Assembly (NCBI GenBank): GCA_964016985.1
Contig: OZ024821.1
Location: 92,122,093-92,186,092, forward strand
Reading direction: 5' to 3'
From: Anodontia alba
Lineage: Eukaryota > Mollusca > Bivalvia > Lucinida > Lucinidae
Length of the DNA stretch: 64,000 bases
Part shown: positions 33,935-45,000 of the stretch, piece after piece
Layout: each line of letters starts with the position of its first letter
Numbering within the stretch: position 1 is the first letter of the stretch
Program-made: the position numbers and the translations under genes
The notes under the pieces: model-generated
Databases searched by the model: none
Told to the model about the DNA's origin: nothing
Seen by the model: the letters and a program-made list of their open reading frames with translations, nothing else

Positions 33935-34143
33935 CCCTTGCCATGCTGAATAAATTAAGATGCCACGCCCACTTCTAATTGTCAGCCAATCAAATTACGT
34001 GTACTTGATCCAGGTTGTTGATACAAATTCACATACATGTACCTAATGACAAAGAGTTGAGATTCAGATTAGTGCAGAAGCCAACTGATCTGGATCTACA
34101 CTGTTTGCAAGGGCATATCTGGGTTCAGCAGGACCAGGGTAAA
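33935..34143. mobile_element. TTAA-targeting MITE (TTAACCCTTGTCCTGC family), decayed right end
   Basis: It begins after TTAA (33931-33934) with CCCTTGCCATGCTGAAT and ends TTCAGCAGGACCAGGGTAAAG, where the right TTAA is lost. The hairpin's left half is degenerate (ACAAAGAGTTGAGATTC). Confidence 0.65.
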
Positions 34144-34201
34144 GACTGTCTTAACATAGCAACAGATAAGGCACTTTTTTCGTCCGAAAAATGCTGATAT
34201 C

Positions 34202-34310
34202 TTTCTTATTTCTCCATGAAAACATATGTTGTGGGTACTCATTAGAAGCGCCTTGGCAAGGCGCTTCTAATGAGTACCCACAACATATGTTTTCGTGGAG
34301 AAATAAGAAA
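34202..34310. repeat. Foldback family A copy, intact
   Basis: Arms TTTCTTATTTCTCCATG...GAAGCGCCTTG and CAAGGCGCTTC...GTGGAGAAATAAGAAA are almost perfectly inverted, and CTCTTATCTGGAGCTATG follows. Confidence 0.8.
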
Positions 34311-34371
34311 AGAATTATGTGGATACCCCCTCTTATCTGGAGCTATGCTGTCTACTTTTTGTCTGTTACAG

Positions 34372-34425
34372 GTATGATTTCCTTGAATGATGAGTCAGAA
34401 AACTCCAACAGTTACTGGGAAACAG
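34372..34425 (+). CDS. Candidate 54-nt exon, phase 1-1
   Basis: TTTTTGTCTGTTACAG precedes and GTACAG follows, a good acceptor and donor. Only one frame is open across it, reading MISLNDESENSNSYWET with split codons at both ends. It cannot be joined directly to the SFR1 exon at 41302, which needs phase 0. It could belong to an intermediate exon arrangement, another gene, or be a chance match. Confidence 0.25.
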
Positions 34426-34633
34426 GTACAGAAAATTTACCTACAACTTCAAACACCTAAATTTTGAAAATACCTAAAACTACTGAAGAAAACATAAATA
34501 TTTTTTTTAACCATTAACATTCAACTCAGAATTGTAGAACATAATATCAGGGACTCGTAGGAGATCTACCAAATGTGTACAAATGTTACAACAGCTTCAA
34601 AAGAGATTTTTTTTAGCGAAGAGGCATGGCTAG

Positions 34634-34740
34634 TTTTCTTCTGTGTACATGAAAAAATATGTTATGGGTACTCATTAGAAGCATCTCACCAAGGCATTTC
34701 TAATGCGAACTCAACATGTTTTTGTGCAGAAATAAGAAAA
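34634..34740. repeat. Foldback family A copy, diverged
   Basis: TTCTTCTGTGTACATGAAAA...CTCATTAGAAGCATC against GGCATTTCTAATGCGAACTC...GCAGAAATAAGAAAA. A pogo-like MITE starts a few bases later, and the family's right flank resumes after it at about 35070. Confidence 0.65.
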
Positions 34741-34747
34741 GTATAGA

Positions 34748-35069
34748 CAGTTGACTCTCGTTATCTCGAACTCGCTTATCTCGAATAACCGCTTATCTCG
34801 AAGTGAAAATCTGGTCCCTGCCTTAACATGAAAATCTATCAACAGGTAAAAAAAATATTGTGGAAAAGAGGAGAAATTGCTCCTAAGGAGCAATTTCTCC
34901 TCTTTTCCACAATATTTTCAATAAATCCAACTTCATATTATATATGTTTGTTAAATGTGGTTGTTCGAATTATTTTTTCCCCAATTCTGCAAATCTGATA
35001 TGTCGAGGTACGGATATCTCGAAGTATTTCAGAGAGTCCCTTGGAATTCGAGATAACGAGAGTCGACTG
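34748..35069. mobile_element. CAGTTGACTCTCGTTATC MITE (pogo/Tigger-like ends)
   Basis: The ends CAGTTGACTCTCGTTATC and GATAACGAGAGTCGACTG are inverted. The interior repeats CTTATCTCGAA and contains a perfect hairpin AAAGAGGAGAAATTGCTCCT / AGGAGCAATTTCTCC at about 34860-34915. TA follows the right end. Confidence 0.75.
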
Positions 35070-35203
35070 TACCTGATATTCCTCTTTTCTGGACTTTTGC
35101 TTCTAGGTTGCCTTTTTCTCCTATTTATGGCAAGGCCAAATTTGCTTCCCAATACACTTGTATGAGAAAAATATTGAAAAGTCCTGTTCGCAAAATGTAT
35201 TAA

Positions 35204-35409
35204 CCCTTGTCCTGCTGAATAAATTAAGATGCCACGACCACTTATAATTTTCAGCCAATCAAATTAATTGATCTGGATTGTTGCTATAAATTCACATACT
35301 TAATGGCAAACAGTGTAGATCCAGATCAGTTGGCTTCTTCAGAAGCCAACTTATCTGGATCTACACTGTTTGCAAAGGCAGAGTATATACGGGTTCAGCA
35401 GGACAAGGG
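35204..35409. mobile_element. TTAA-targeting MITE (TTAACCCTTGTCCTGC family), intact
   Basis: TTAA at 35200-35203 and 35410-35413 flank CCCTTGTCCTGCTGAA...TTCAGCAGGACAAGGG. The hairpin (35307-35374) has GCAAACAGTGTAGATCC arms and TTGGCTTCTTCAGAAGCCAA in the centre. Confidence 0.8.
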
Positions 35410-35666
35410 TTAAATTAAAGACTAATGGCTGATACTAACAATACATGTATATGTTTGAGATAGCAAATCTCTTATGCGACAAAATTTTATCCCCAGATTT
35501 TGCTGCCACTGTACCTGGGCTTTATACATGTATAAAATAATAAAATCTTGAAACAACATCTCTGAAATTGCTGAGCCAGTTTTCACCAAATGTCTTGTAG
35601 AGCCTTTCGTTGAAGGGGGATTGAGAGTGTTCAAATGGTCACACTTCGTTGACCAAAGTGGCCACC

Positions 35667-35840
35667 ATGCCAGTGTATGGTAAAATCGACTTAGAATCTT
35701 ACGCTCCAGAATTGACATTAGGGACAGGAGATCTACCTAGTGTGTTCAGTGATGATCCTAGATTGACCATTGATCTTATTACAGCAATGTCAGATTTGCT
35801 TCCATACACATTTGTACAAACAATAAAACAAGTCGCCTAA
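35667..35840 (+). CDS. Unrecognised 57-codon ORF with strong Kozak context
   Basis: GCCACCATGC gives an ideal start context. The frame reads MPVYGKIDLESYAPELT and later LPSVFSDDPRLTIDLITAM, SDLLPYTFVQTIKQVA, then TAA. Composition looks protein-like, with mixed hydrophobic and acidic residues and no low complexity. No family is recognised. It abuts a tandem repeat on the right. It could be a single-exon remnant of a processed gene or a chance frame. Confidence 0.3.
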   Translation: MPVYGKIDLESYAPELTLGTGDLPSVFSDDPRLTIDLITAMSDLLPYTFVQTIKQVA

Positions 35841-36935
35841 AATGGCAACAATCGCTCGCCTGAGGCTAATTGTAGTCAGTGGTCTGATCTGGCCAAATTT
35901 GAACTTGTCCAAGACTTTATGTATGTCCTCATTACCTGCATGCATAAAAAGAATCGGATCAAAAGCAACCGAGAAACAGTGAAGACATTGTTTTCATCAT
36001 TATAAGTCAATATGGGCTTTCTGTTGCCATGGATACTAGCCTTTTGAGCCGGCCTCGGTGGCTTAGTTGCATGTGTTGCCGACTGGAGACCAGGTCGCGG
36101 GTTCAACCCCCACCGAGGAGATTGAGCATAAAATATTTTCTCCAGTCATTCTCTCCCTTCCGCTGATACAAGAAGGGCAGTTGTCAGTTTCTGGCGAAAG
36201 AATGTGCACAATACTGGTTAACCGTTTAGAGGACTAAGCCTGCCCAGTAAATGTGTGGTTAGGTAAACTGACTGCGCTCGACATGACCCCATTGGGTTGA
36301 CTGGGCCGTAAAACCTCAACACAAAAAAAAAACAACAAAAAATCTAGCCTTTTGATCCAGTCTGCTCTAAAACCTTATGCAGCCTTTCCCTCACTCCAGT
36401 GATGCTACGCATAAAATTTGAGTAAGATTGATCAACTGGCTTTAGAAATGTTCAAGTTCAAAAGTGTGAAATTTTTGTCACAAGGGCAACTAACTCCAAA
36501 GTGAGTAGTTTGATTCGGCCCAAAATCAAACTTATGCAAGCTTTAATGCCTGTCCTGGTTACCAACAACTTTGATGATGATTTGATAAAAAATGAAAGCC
36601 AACATGGAGACACCATTTTCTCATAAGTCAGTGGGAAATTTTTTAGCCCTCAAGAGCAGCTACATTGTAACTCCGTAGTCAGTGGTGCCATCTGGCCGAA
36701 ATTTGAACTCGTCTGAGATTTTAAGCATGACCTCATTACCTGCAAAAGTATCAGATCAAAAAATCAAGAAAAGATGGAGACATCATTTTCCCTATTATAA
36801 GTCAATGGTGTCTTTCTGTTGCCAAAGAAACCAGAGTTTTGATTGGATCTGCCCCAAAACCTAATGCAGCCATCCCCCACCCAAAAGATGCTACTGATAA
36901 ATTTTGATTAAAATTGGGCTTATGGTCTAGGAGAT
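35841..36935. repeat. Tandem repeat of ~190-200 bp units interrupted by a SINE
   Basis: Units carry GTAGTCAGTGGTNNNATCTGG, CGAAATTTGAACTCGTC, GAGATTTTAAGCATGACCTC and ATTACCTGCA. The SINE at 36048-36343 splits one unit. Confidence 0.6.
36048..36343 (+). mobile_element. Full-length CGGCCTCGG-type tRNA SINE
   Basis: It starts GCCGGCCTCGGTGGCTTAG (A box), has GCGGGTTCAACCCCC (B box), then the CTGACAACTG-type body and a CTCAACACAAAAAAAA tail. A 12-bp direct repeat CTAGCCTTTTGA (36036-36047 and 36344-36355) is a clear target-site duplication. Confidence 0.95.
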
Positions 36936-36947
36936 TGATTGAGTTGA

Positions 36948-37490
36948 GGTTTTATGGCCCAGTCAACCCATTAGGGTCAAGTCAAGCCAGTCAGTTTACC
37001 TAACCACACTTTTCCTGGGCAGATTTAGTCCTCTTAGTGGTTAACTGGTATTTGTGCACATTCTTTTTCCAGAAACTGACAACTGCCCTTCTTAAATATC
37101 AGCGGAAGGGAATGACTGTAGAATATATTTCATGATCAGTCTCCATGCAAGAATGTTACCAGACCCGACTGGGATCAAACCAGCGACCTCCTGGGCCCAG
37201 TTGTTCAAAGCGTCGTTAGCTTAACGACGTCGTTAAGGGCCATTTCGTTAACTATTTTAGCAGATCCAATACACAATATTCTGATATTTTTTGCTGAAAA
37301 AATGTGAGTAGCTTTTGCACTGCAAAAGCTACTCACATTTTTTCAGCAAAAAATTTCAACATATTTGCGTATCACTCGATGTAAATTTTAACGAATTTTT
37401 AACTAACGACATTGTTAGCTTTGAACAACTGGGCCCTGATCGCCATTTTGACGTGCATCCGACTGAGTCACAGAGGCTATATTTGTTCAG
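36948..37490 (-). mobile_element. CGGCCTCGG-type SINE split by a MITE
   Basis: On the minus strand the SINE runs from the tRNA-like head (near 37475-37440: GACTCAGTCGGATGCACG) through the body to TGGGCCATAAAACCTCAAC at about 36960. The GGCCCAGTTG MITE (37194-37435) sits inside the head. Confidence 0.8.
37194..37435. mobile_element. GGCCCAGTTGTTCAAAG MITE inserted in a SINE
   Basis: GGCCCAGTTGTTCAAAGC and GCTTTGAACAACTGGGCC are perfect 18-bp inverted ends. CTG occurs on both sides (37191-37193, 37436-37438). Removing the element and one CTG restores the SINE sequence ...GACCTCCTGATCGCC. The middle contains the inverted TGCTGAAAAAATGTGAGTAG arms. Confidence 0.85.
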
Positions 37491-37858
37491 AAGTGTGGAA
37501 GATGACAGATGACAGAGCCCTGCTATACCATAAGATCACCTTGTGAGCCTTCAGCTTCGGTAAGCTAAGAAAAAATGTTTGAAATCATTGAAGTCATTTG
37601 CTTTAAAATTTGGTTGACTACTTTGGGGGACAAAAACCTTTTTTTAGCATTAAAATTTGTCAAACAGGGCTCATGTAGCCTCTCCATGGAGCTGAATACA
37701 GGACAAGAAAGCACAACACCATCTTGCAAAATAAGTTTTTGAAACCGTTTTCTTGAAATTTTGCTTGAATGCTTGTGGGGTAAGGGGTTCTCTTGGCTTT
37801 CAGAATCTATCATCCTGTGTAGTCCTGCTATATACATTTTGTAGATGTCAAAAAATTG

Positions 37859-38134
37859 TGGGGGTGGTTGGGTGTGGTGAAGGTGTCGTGCATCTTACAT
37901 CACCTGGACGTCCAACTGATCTTGGCTTACAGTTGCGCAAGGCTCGCTATCCTTGTAGCAGATAAGGGTAAAGGGGAATGTTTTTATTTCTTCTGTTTTT
38001 TCCCTTTCATTCCTGTTCCTCTTTCTTCCCTGTCCCTCTCTTGTATCTCCTCTACTATCTCTTCTACCCCTTTTCTCCCTTTCTCTGGGAGACGACACAA
38101 AATGACCCACAAGGTTTGTTAACCCCAGCACAAT
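37859..38134 (-). mobile_element. TTGATTGATTG-ended retroposon, family R
   Basis: Minus strand: TTGATTGATTGTGCTGGGG, TTTTGTGTCGTCTCCCAG, GAAAGGGAGAAAAG, then the purine-rich AGGGACAGGGAAGAAAGAGG, and GTTGGACGTCCAG...CCACCC. AAAAAATTGT and AAAAATTTGT on the two sides are a probable 10-bp target duplication with one mismatch. The purine-rich middle keeps Arg/Glu-rich frames open, and these are not genes. Confidence 0.75.
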
Positions 38135-38966
38135 CAATCAAAAATTTGTAAAACATGTCATATAAAGTAGGCATTGAAGCTATATTCTAAAACGTTTGAT
38201 TAAGGGTTTACAGGAAAATGTACGAAAGAGCATTAGGGCCACATATACTTTTATTTCTGTAGATAGGTGTCTCAAAATTTCGACTTACTATCTCAAAATT
38301 TCGACATAATAAGTCGAAATTTCAACTTAATAACTCGAAATTTCGACTTAATAACTCGAAATTTTGACTTAATATCTTAAAATTTCAACATAATAACTCA
38401 ATTTCGACTTAATAACTTGAAATTTCGACATATTATCTTGAAATTTCGACATAAGATCTCGAATTTTCGACTTAATAACTCGAAATTTCGACTTAATAAC
38501 TCGAAATTTCGACTTAATATCTTGAAATTTCAACTTAGTAACTCGAAATTTCAACTTAATAACTCGAAATTTCAACTTAATATCTTGAAATTTTGACTTA
38601 TTATCTCGAAATTTCGACAAGATATTTCAAGTTGATTCTACCTTTGCAATTCCACACCTGGTAATCTCGTAAAGGGTAGCCACTGGTTATGCATAATGTT
38701 CAGCTATCAGGACTATGAAATACTCATTTAACATATCAAATAAGACACACCGCAACCTACGTCTACTTTGAAATACACAAGATGTTAAATTTTCTTAGCA
38801 TTTGTTCCGTGGACCCCATTGTTTGCACAATTATTTGAAGAAAAGGCGATAAAATATGTTTATACATTATACTATACTAGTCAGTCCCCGTACATGTTAT
38901 TACAAATGCGTAACTCGAAGCGCAACTGGCGCTGCTGCATTAAAATCTAAAATCACTTCCAGAGAA

Positions 38967-39590
38967 GTGAACACAAAATTGAGTTTCTCAGACATACGGT
39001 TTTAGAGTTCCATGCCTTGCAGGCAAGGGTGCCCGAGCGTCCGTCTGTCTGACCATCTATCCGTCTGGAGTTATCTCCCTTACTTATACTCTGGATGCAT
39101 GCCTTGTCTTTTTCATGATTTTTGCATTCTTTGTTGAAAATCACTTACCAAGGAAGACAAAACTGAGTTTCTTAGTCTTATGGTTTAAGAGTTACAGGCC
39201 TTGCAGGCAAAGGGCCTTATATATCTCCTTATTTTTGCATTATTTGTTGACAGTCACTTACAGGAACACAAAACTGAGTTTCTTAGTCTTATGGTTTAAG
39301 AGGTACAGGCCTTGCAGGCAAAGAGCCTTATATTTCTCCTTATTTTTGCATTATTTGTTGAAAATCACTTACTAGGGAACACAAAACTGAGTTTCTTAGT
39401 CTTATGGTCTAAGAGTTACAGGCCTTGCAGGCAAAGGGCCTTATATTTCTCATTACTTGTGAATTCTTTGTTGAAAATCACTCACAAGAGAACACAAAAT
39501 TGAGTTTCTTATTCTCATGGTTTAAGAGTTACTGACCTTGCAGGCAAACGGCCTTATATTTCTCATTATTTTTGGATTCTTTGTTAACTA
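38967..39590. repeat. ~112-bp tandem repeat in the core of the foldback element
   Basis: GAACACAAAACTGAGTTTC, TTAGTCTTATGGTTTAAGAG, TTACAGGCCTTGCAGGC and AAAGGGCCTTATATTTCTC recur near 38967, 39153, 39263, 39378 and 39490. Confidence 0.8.
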
Positions 39591-40672
39591 GAAATGTGTC
39601 CAAAATGCCCCCACATTGACGTAGGCTAATTTGGCAAGGTTAGCACAGTTTTATAGAGTTACCCAAACCGGGGGCATCCGTATACTGTGGACACAAATTT
39701 TTTTTTTTTTTTTTTTGTATATTTTACAGGCTTTTAAATGGATCTCTAGTCATTTGTCATTACATGCAAATATTTCATCTTGTATCAATATGGATGCAAA
39801 TTATACTGGTTATCTAGTACATACAAACCTTTGTAGGACAACATGAACATGCAGTTTCATGTTTTCAGATCTGGTGAGTCTTGAAGCCCCTGGGCCTTCT
39901 GATGCCCAGGCCACCAGCGCCTAAAGCGCTTTGATTCAAAATATGTCTATGAAATTTACTAAAAATCACAAAATCAGGAGAATGCATCCGTTTGTTGAGA
40001 TTTGGATGTCTCGTAAGTCATGGCCGGAAGTTCGCATAAAGAATTTGAGTGCGTAACCAACGGGTACCCCTTACGAGATTACCAGGTGTGAATTCCATTC
40101 AAGAGATCTTATGTCGAAATTTCGAGATAATAAGTAGAAATTTCAAGATATTAAGTCAAAATTTTGAGTTATTAAGTCGAAATTTCGAGTTATTAAGTTG
40201 AAATTTCAAGATTTTAAGTCGAAAATTCGAATTGTTAAGTCGAAATTTTGACTTATTATGTCAAAATTTTGGCATAATAAGTCGAAATTTCGAGATCTTA
40301 CCTCGAAATTTCGAGATATTAAGTCGAAATTTCGAGATATGAAGTCGAAATTTCGAGTTATTAAGTAGAAATTTCGAGTTATTAAGTCGAAATTTCGAGT
40401 TGCTAAGTTGAAATTTTTACTTATCATGTGTCGAAATTTCGATATGTTGAAATTTCGAGATATTAGTTGAAATTTCGAGATATTAATTCGAAATTTCGAG
40501 TTATTAAGTCGAAATTTCGAGTTATTAAGTTGAAATTTCAAGATATTAAGTCGAAATTTGAGTTATTAAGTCAAAATTTCGACATTATGTCCAAATTTCG
40601 ACATAATAAGTCAAAATTTTGAGATAGTAAGTCGAAATTTTGAGATAGTAAGTCAAAATTTTGAATTATTAA

Positions 40673-40876
40673 CCCTTGTCCTGCAATAAATTAAGATGCC
40701 ACACCCATTTCTAATATTCAGCCTATCAGATTACTTAATCCAGATTGTTGATATAAATTCACATACTTAATGGCAAACAGTGCAGATCCAGATCAGTTGG
40801 TTTCTTCAGAAGCCAACTGATCTGGATCTACTCTGTTTGCAAAGACAGAGTATATCCGGGTTCAGCAGGACAAGGG
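40673..40876. mobile_element. TTAA-targeting MITE inserted in the foldback satellite
   Basis: TTAA at 40669-40672 and 40877-40880 flank CCCTTGTCCTGC...GCAGGACAAGGG. The surrounding satellite unit normally reads TTATTAAGTCGAAATTTC, so deleting the element and one TTAA restores a perfect unit. This is direct evidence of a 4-bp TTAA duplication. The hairpin with TTGGTTTCTTCAGAAGCCAA centre is at about 40770-40842. Confidence 0.9.
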
Positions 40877-41301
40877 TTAAGTCGAAATTTCGATTTATTA
40901 TGTCAAAATTTCGAAATACTAAGTCGAAATTTTGAGATACCTATCAACAGAAATGAAAGTATATGTGGCCCTAATGCTCTTTGGTAAAAATGGGCTTTCC
41001 TAGAACATCAGAATCCAATATCTTGACGGAGTGATTCACTGGCATTTACATATTGATAAAATCCTCAAAAATAAAATTCTTTCCTATAATTCTATTAGGT
41101 TATATTTACATGGAAAACATGGATTAAATAGCTTATTTTAGAAATTTACGAAATGAAAATAGCTCTAAAATTCCTGCTCAATGGTTTTATCAAAGTATAA
41201 TTGCTGTAATGGACTTGCTTTTGACCAAACATGTTGAGTTTAAATTAATGTAAGCCTCTTGCATTGGAATCATTGAGTAATATATGGATATTTCTTTTCA
41301 G

Positions 41302-42081
41302 CTGAGCAGTTCCTTGAAAGAGAGATTGAAAAAATGTGGGCGTTACCATGCATCTCCAAAGGTCTTGACACCTGTTGCTGATCAAGTGGAATCAAGTCAT
41401 ACAAGTCCGGCAGCAAAAAGGCTGTGTTCAAGTGAACACAATGAAACAACAAACCCAGCTGATGATGGCAGCTGTGTTGCATCATTTACTACACCAGATT
41501 CAAAATTAAAGAGTAGGAATGACAATATTGCACATTGTGATAACTTCTTCAAAGTTGTGGAACCTCCATCTGAACTTCAGCAAAATATAAGTGCTTCATC
41601 AGGAGGCAGAAGAACTTCAAAGATGGAAACGGATAGAAATAGAAATTCAGTAGGTCACAAGATGGCTGGTGAAAAATCAGTTACTTCTTGGACTGTAGGG
41701 TCATCTCTGAATTCAAGGTCAACCCCTGTGAGTTCAAGGTCACAGACTAGAACTAATATGAAAGTTAATAAACTTGATTTTGAGAAGGAAACAGAGAGGA
41801 CTAAATGTGTTTTAGCTACGCAGATTAAATTTCAAACAAAATCTCTTGATGTTGCTACAAAAGTTGAGGAAACATTTGAAGCCACTAATTCTGCAGTGAA
41901 ACAAATAAATAAAGGTGAAAATAACAGGAGTCAGTCATTAATAGAAGACAGTTGTAGTCTGAACAAAAAGGATAGTGATGCAGAAAGTAATTATACTGAA
42001 AAGCAAAGGTTACTGAAGGAAATAGATGAAAAAGAAGAGACCTTGAGGAAACTGAAAATGGTGAAAATGTATCGGACAAAG
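41302..42081 (+). CDS. SFR1: SFR1 internal exon (260 codons)
   Basis: The acceptor ATTTCTTTTCAG ends at 41301 and the donor AAAG|GTTGGT follows 42081. Both edges are phase 0. It encodes the basic motif, the disordered middle and the start of the coiled coil up to KMYRTK. An apparent continuation of the frame (VGMFRKKKKRNNLR) is intronic. Confidence 0.88.
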
Positions 42082-45000
42082 GTTGGTATGTTTAGAAAAA
42101 AAAAAAAAAGAAATAACTTAAGGTAGTGATTTTGAAATTTAGGCTGTAAAAAATTATTGGGACTTGTTCAATTCAGACATATTGAAATCGGTAGTCATAC
42201 ACAGTTGAATCTCTGTTCAATTTACATGTACATAAGATGCCAGTACAATGTATAATGTAAATACAGTATTGCATTTGCAGAGTTTTGCAGGGTGGGGCTA
42301 TAAAGGATATAGGAACACTTTTTCAACTCCCATTGTATCACATTCTTCAAATCCTTAAGCATCTTTATGCCTCCACACTATACTGGTGGAGTATTTCACT
42401 ATGGATACCCATGTGTCTGTCTGTCCATCTGCATTTCATTCCAGTGAGATAACTTCCTTTGTCTGTCATTTAACGTTCATGTATGCTTTGATATTTAAAG
42501 GCTCTCATATGGAATTGTCAAGGATCTAATTCTGATCATTATTTTTCTGGTAGATGTTTACAAATTAGGTTTTTATACCCTTCCACATGACAGTGGCAGG
42601 TTATTATGTTATACCCTCCTGTGTCTGTCAGTCCATCTGCACTTTGTTTTGATAATGCATCTATCAGTGTTTCCCCTGGGGATAAGACAAGCAAATACAT
42701 GTAATCCCATCCCTCAGATATGCAATAGAACACTTCGACATAGGGAAGGGATATTAGATGCTCTTAGATTAACTGGAAGACATTACATACAAATTATATT
42801 GTCCCTTTAAGAGATTTTCAAGACAAAATTATGGCTCATGGATGGGAAATTAGACACCAGATGTTCAAAATTGTTTAATTCCCCAAGGTCAGCCTGCCAC
42901 TCCCTCTCTCAGGGAAAACATTGATAGATGCATAACTCCTTTTACAGTTGTCATCGGATCGCTGTGAAACTTGATGGACAGTTAGACCATGAGGTCATAC
43001 AGCGCATGTTGTTTCGAGGTTACAGTACTGTACTCCCATCTTATAACCAAATAATTACGGTATAGGAGTGAGCCTGAAAATTGTTAAAAAGTGTAACAAG
43101 AGGGCCAAGATGTCCCTGTATCGCTCACCTGATTACCAGACAAATTTCGAGTCAATTGGCCTTACGGTTCAAGAAAAGTTCCATATAGATTTTCAAGATG
43201 GCAGCCATCTTAGATTTCCAATCAGAACGATTTTACATACTTTTGATCTATAAGTTACCTTGATACTTCCAATGAAATTAAGAGTCAATTGGCCTTTTGG
43301 TTCAGATGAAATAGTTCAAAACAGATTTTCAACATGGCTGCTAGGTCGACTATCTTGGATTTGCGATCAGAATGATTTTATCTATTTTTGATCTACAAGT
43401 CACCCTGATACTTCCTATCAAGATTTGAGTCAACTGTCCTAAAGAAAAGTTCTGTTTGGGAGAACAAGTTCAAAATAGATTTTCAAGACAGTGACTACGG
43501 GGGCCATCTTGGATTTCCGATTGGAACGATTTTAGCTATTTTTGATCTACAAGTCACCCTGATGCTTTCTACCAAGTTTCAGGTCAGCTGGCCTTTCTGT
43601 TAAGGAGAAGAGAAAAATAGGCTTCCAAGGTATAGGCCATCTTGGATTTCCCATCGGAATGATTTTAGCTATTTTTGATCTACAAGTCACCCAGGTACCT
43701 CCTACCAAGTTTTGAGTCAATTGGCCTTTTGGTTCAGGAGAAGAAGCCAAAAAAAGATTTCAAAGATAGCAACCGGTGGCTATCTTGGATTTCCGATCGG
43801 AACGATTTTAGCTATTTTTGAACTACTAGTCATCCCGATGCTTCCTACCAAGTTTCAAGTCAACTGGCCTTTTGATTCAAGAGCAGACACAAAAAATAGA
43901 TTTTCAAGATGGCGGCCATCTTGGATTTCTGATCGGAATGATTTTAGTTATATTTTATCTACAAGCCACCCCTATGCTTCCTACCAAGTTTCAGGTCAAT
44001 TGGCCTTTCGGTTCACGAGAAGAAGCCCAAAAAAGATTTCAAAGATAGCGGCCATCATGGATTTCCGACTGGAATGATTTTAGCTGTTTTTGAACTACAA
44101 GTCACCCTGATGCTTTCTACCAAGTTTCAAGTCAGCTGGCCTTTTTGATTCAAGAGAAGACACAAAAAATAGATTTTCAAGATGGCGGCCATCTTGGATT
44201 TCTGATCGGAATGATTTTAGTTATTTTTATTTTTTATCTACTAGTCACCCCCTATGCTTCCTACAAAGTTTCAAGTCAGTTGGCCTTTCGGTTCAGGAGA
44301 AGCAGCAATTTACAACAGATTTTGAAGATGGCAGCCATCTTGGATTTTCGATTAGAACGATTTTAGCTCTACAAGTCACCCCGATGCTTCCTACCAAGTT
44401 TCAAGTCAGTTGGCCTTTTAATTCAGGAGAAGAAGCGAAAAATAGATTTTGAAGATGGGGGCCATCTTGGATTTCCGATTGGATTGATTTTAGCTATTTT
44501 TAATCTACAAGTCATCCCTATGCTTCTTACCAAGTTTCAATTCAACTGGCCCATCTGTTCAGGAGAAGAAGCGAAAAATAGATTTTCAAGGTGGCGGCCA
44601 TCTTGGAATTTCGATCGGAACAATTTTAGCTATTTTTGGTCTACAAGCCATCCCAATGCTTCCTCCTAAGTTTTGTCAGTTGACCTTTCAGTTAACAAGA
44701 AGAAGAGAAAAACAGATATTCATGATGGCGGCCATGGTGGCCATCTTGGATTTCCGATCGGAACGATTTTAGCCACTTTTAATCTACAAGTCACCCCGAT
44801 GCTTCCTATTAAGTTTCGAATCAACTGGCCTTTCGGTTCAGAAGCAAAAAATAAGATTTTCAAGATGGCACCATAGCGGCCATGGATTTCTGATTTGAAT
44901 GATTTTAACCGGTTTTGATTTTGATCTATAAGTTATCCCGATGCTTCCTACAAAATTTCAAGTCAGTTGGCCTTTCGGTTCAGGAGGAGAAGCGAAAAAT

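Larger units (their letters stand above)
38225..40982. mobile_element. Foldback-type element with satellite-built inverted arms
   Basis: The outer ends AAAGAGCATTAGGGCCACAT (38225) and its inverse (to 40982) are followed inward by ATATACTTTNATTTCTGT, GATAGGTNTCTCAAAATTTC, a 21-bp tandem repeat (AACTCGAAATTTCGACTTAAT, itself partly palindromic), then CCACACCTGGTAATCTCGTAA. The left arm is 38225-38694. The right arm is 40050-40982 and includes a later 204-bp MITE. The 1.35-kb core (38695-40049) holds a 112-bp tandem repeat and no transposase. Inverted arms made of tandem repeats are the hallmark of Foldback/Galileo-type elements. No target duplication was found. Confidence 0.75.

Noticed and set aside
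37895..38137. Arg/Glu-rich frames such as GRKRNRNEREKTEEIK, repeated at 45209, 49819 and elsewhere
   Set aside because: They are the purine-rich middle of the family R retroposon, found in several copies with indels.
38369..40541. KFRDNKSKFQ and ISRNFDLISRNF type frames
   Set aside because: They come from the 21-bp satellite in the foldback arms. A period divisible by three keeps the frames open.
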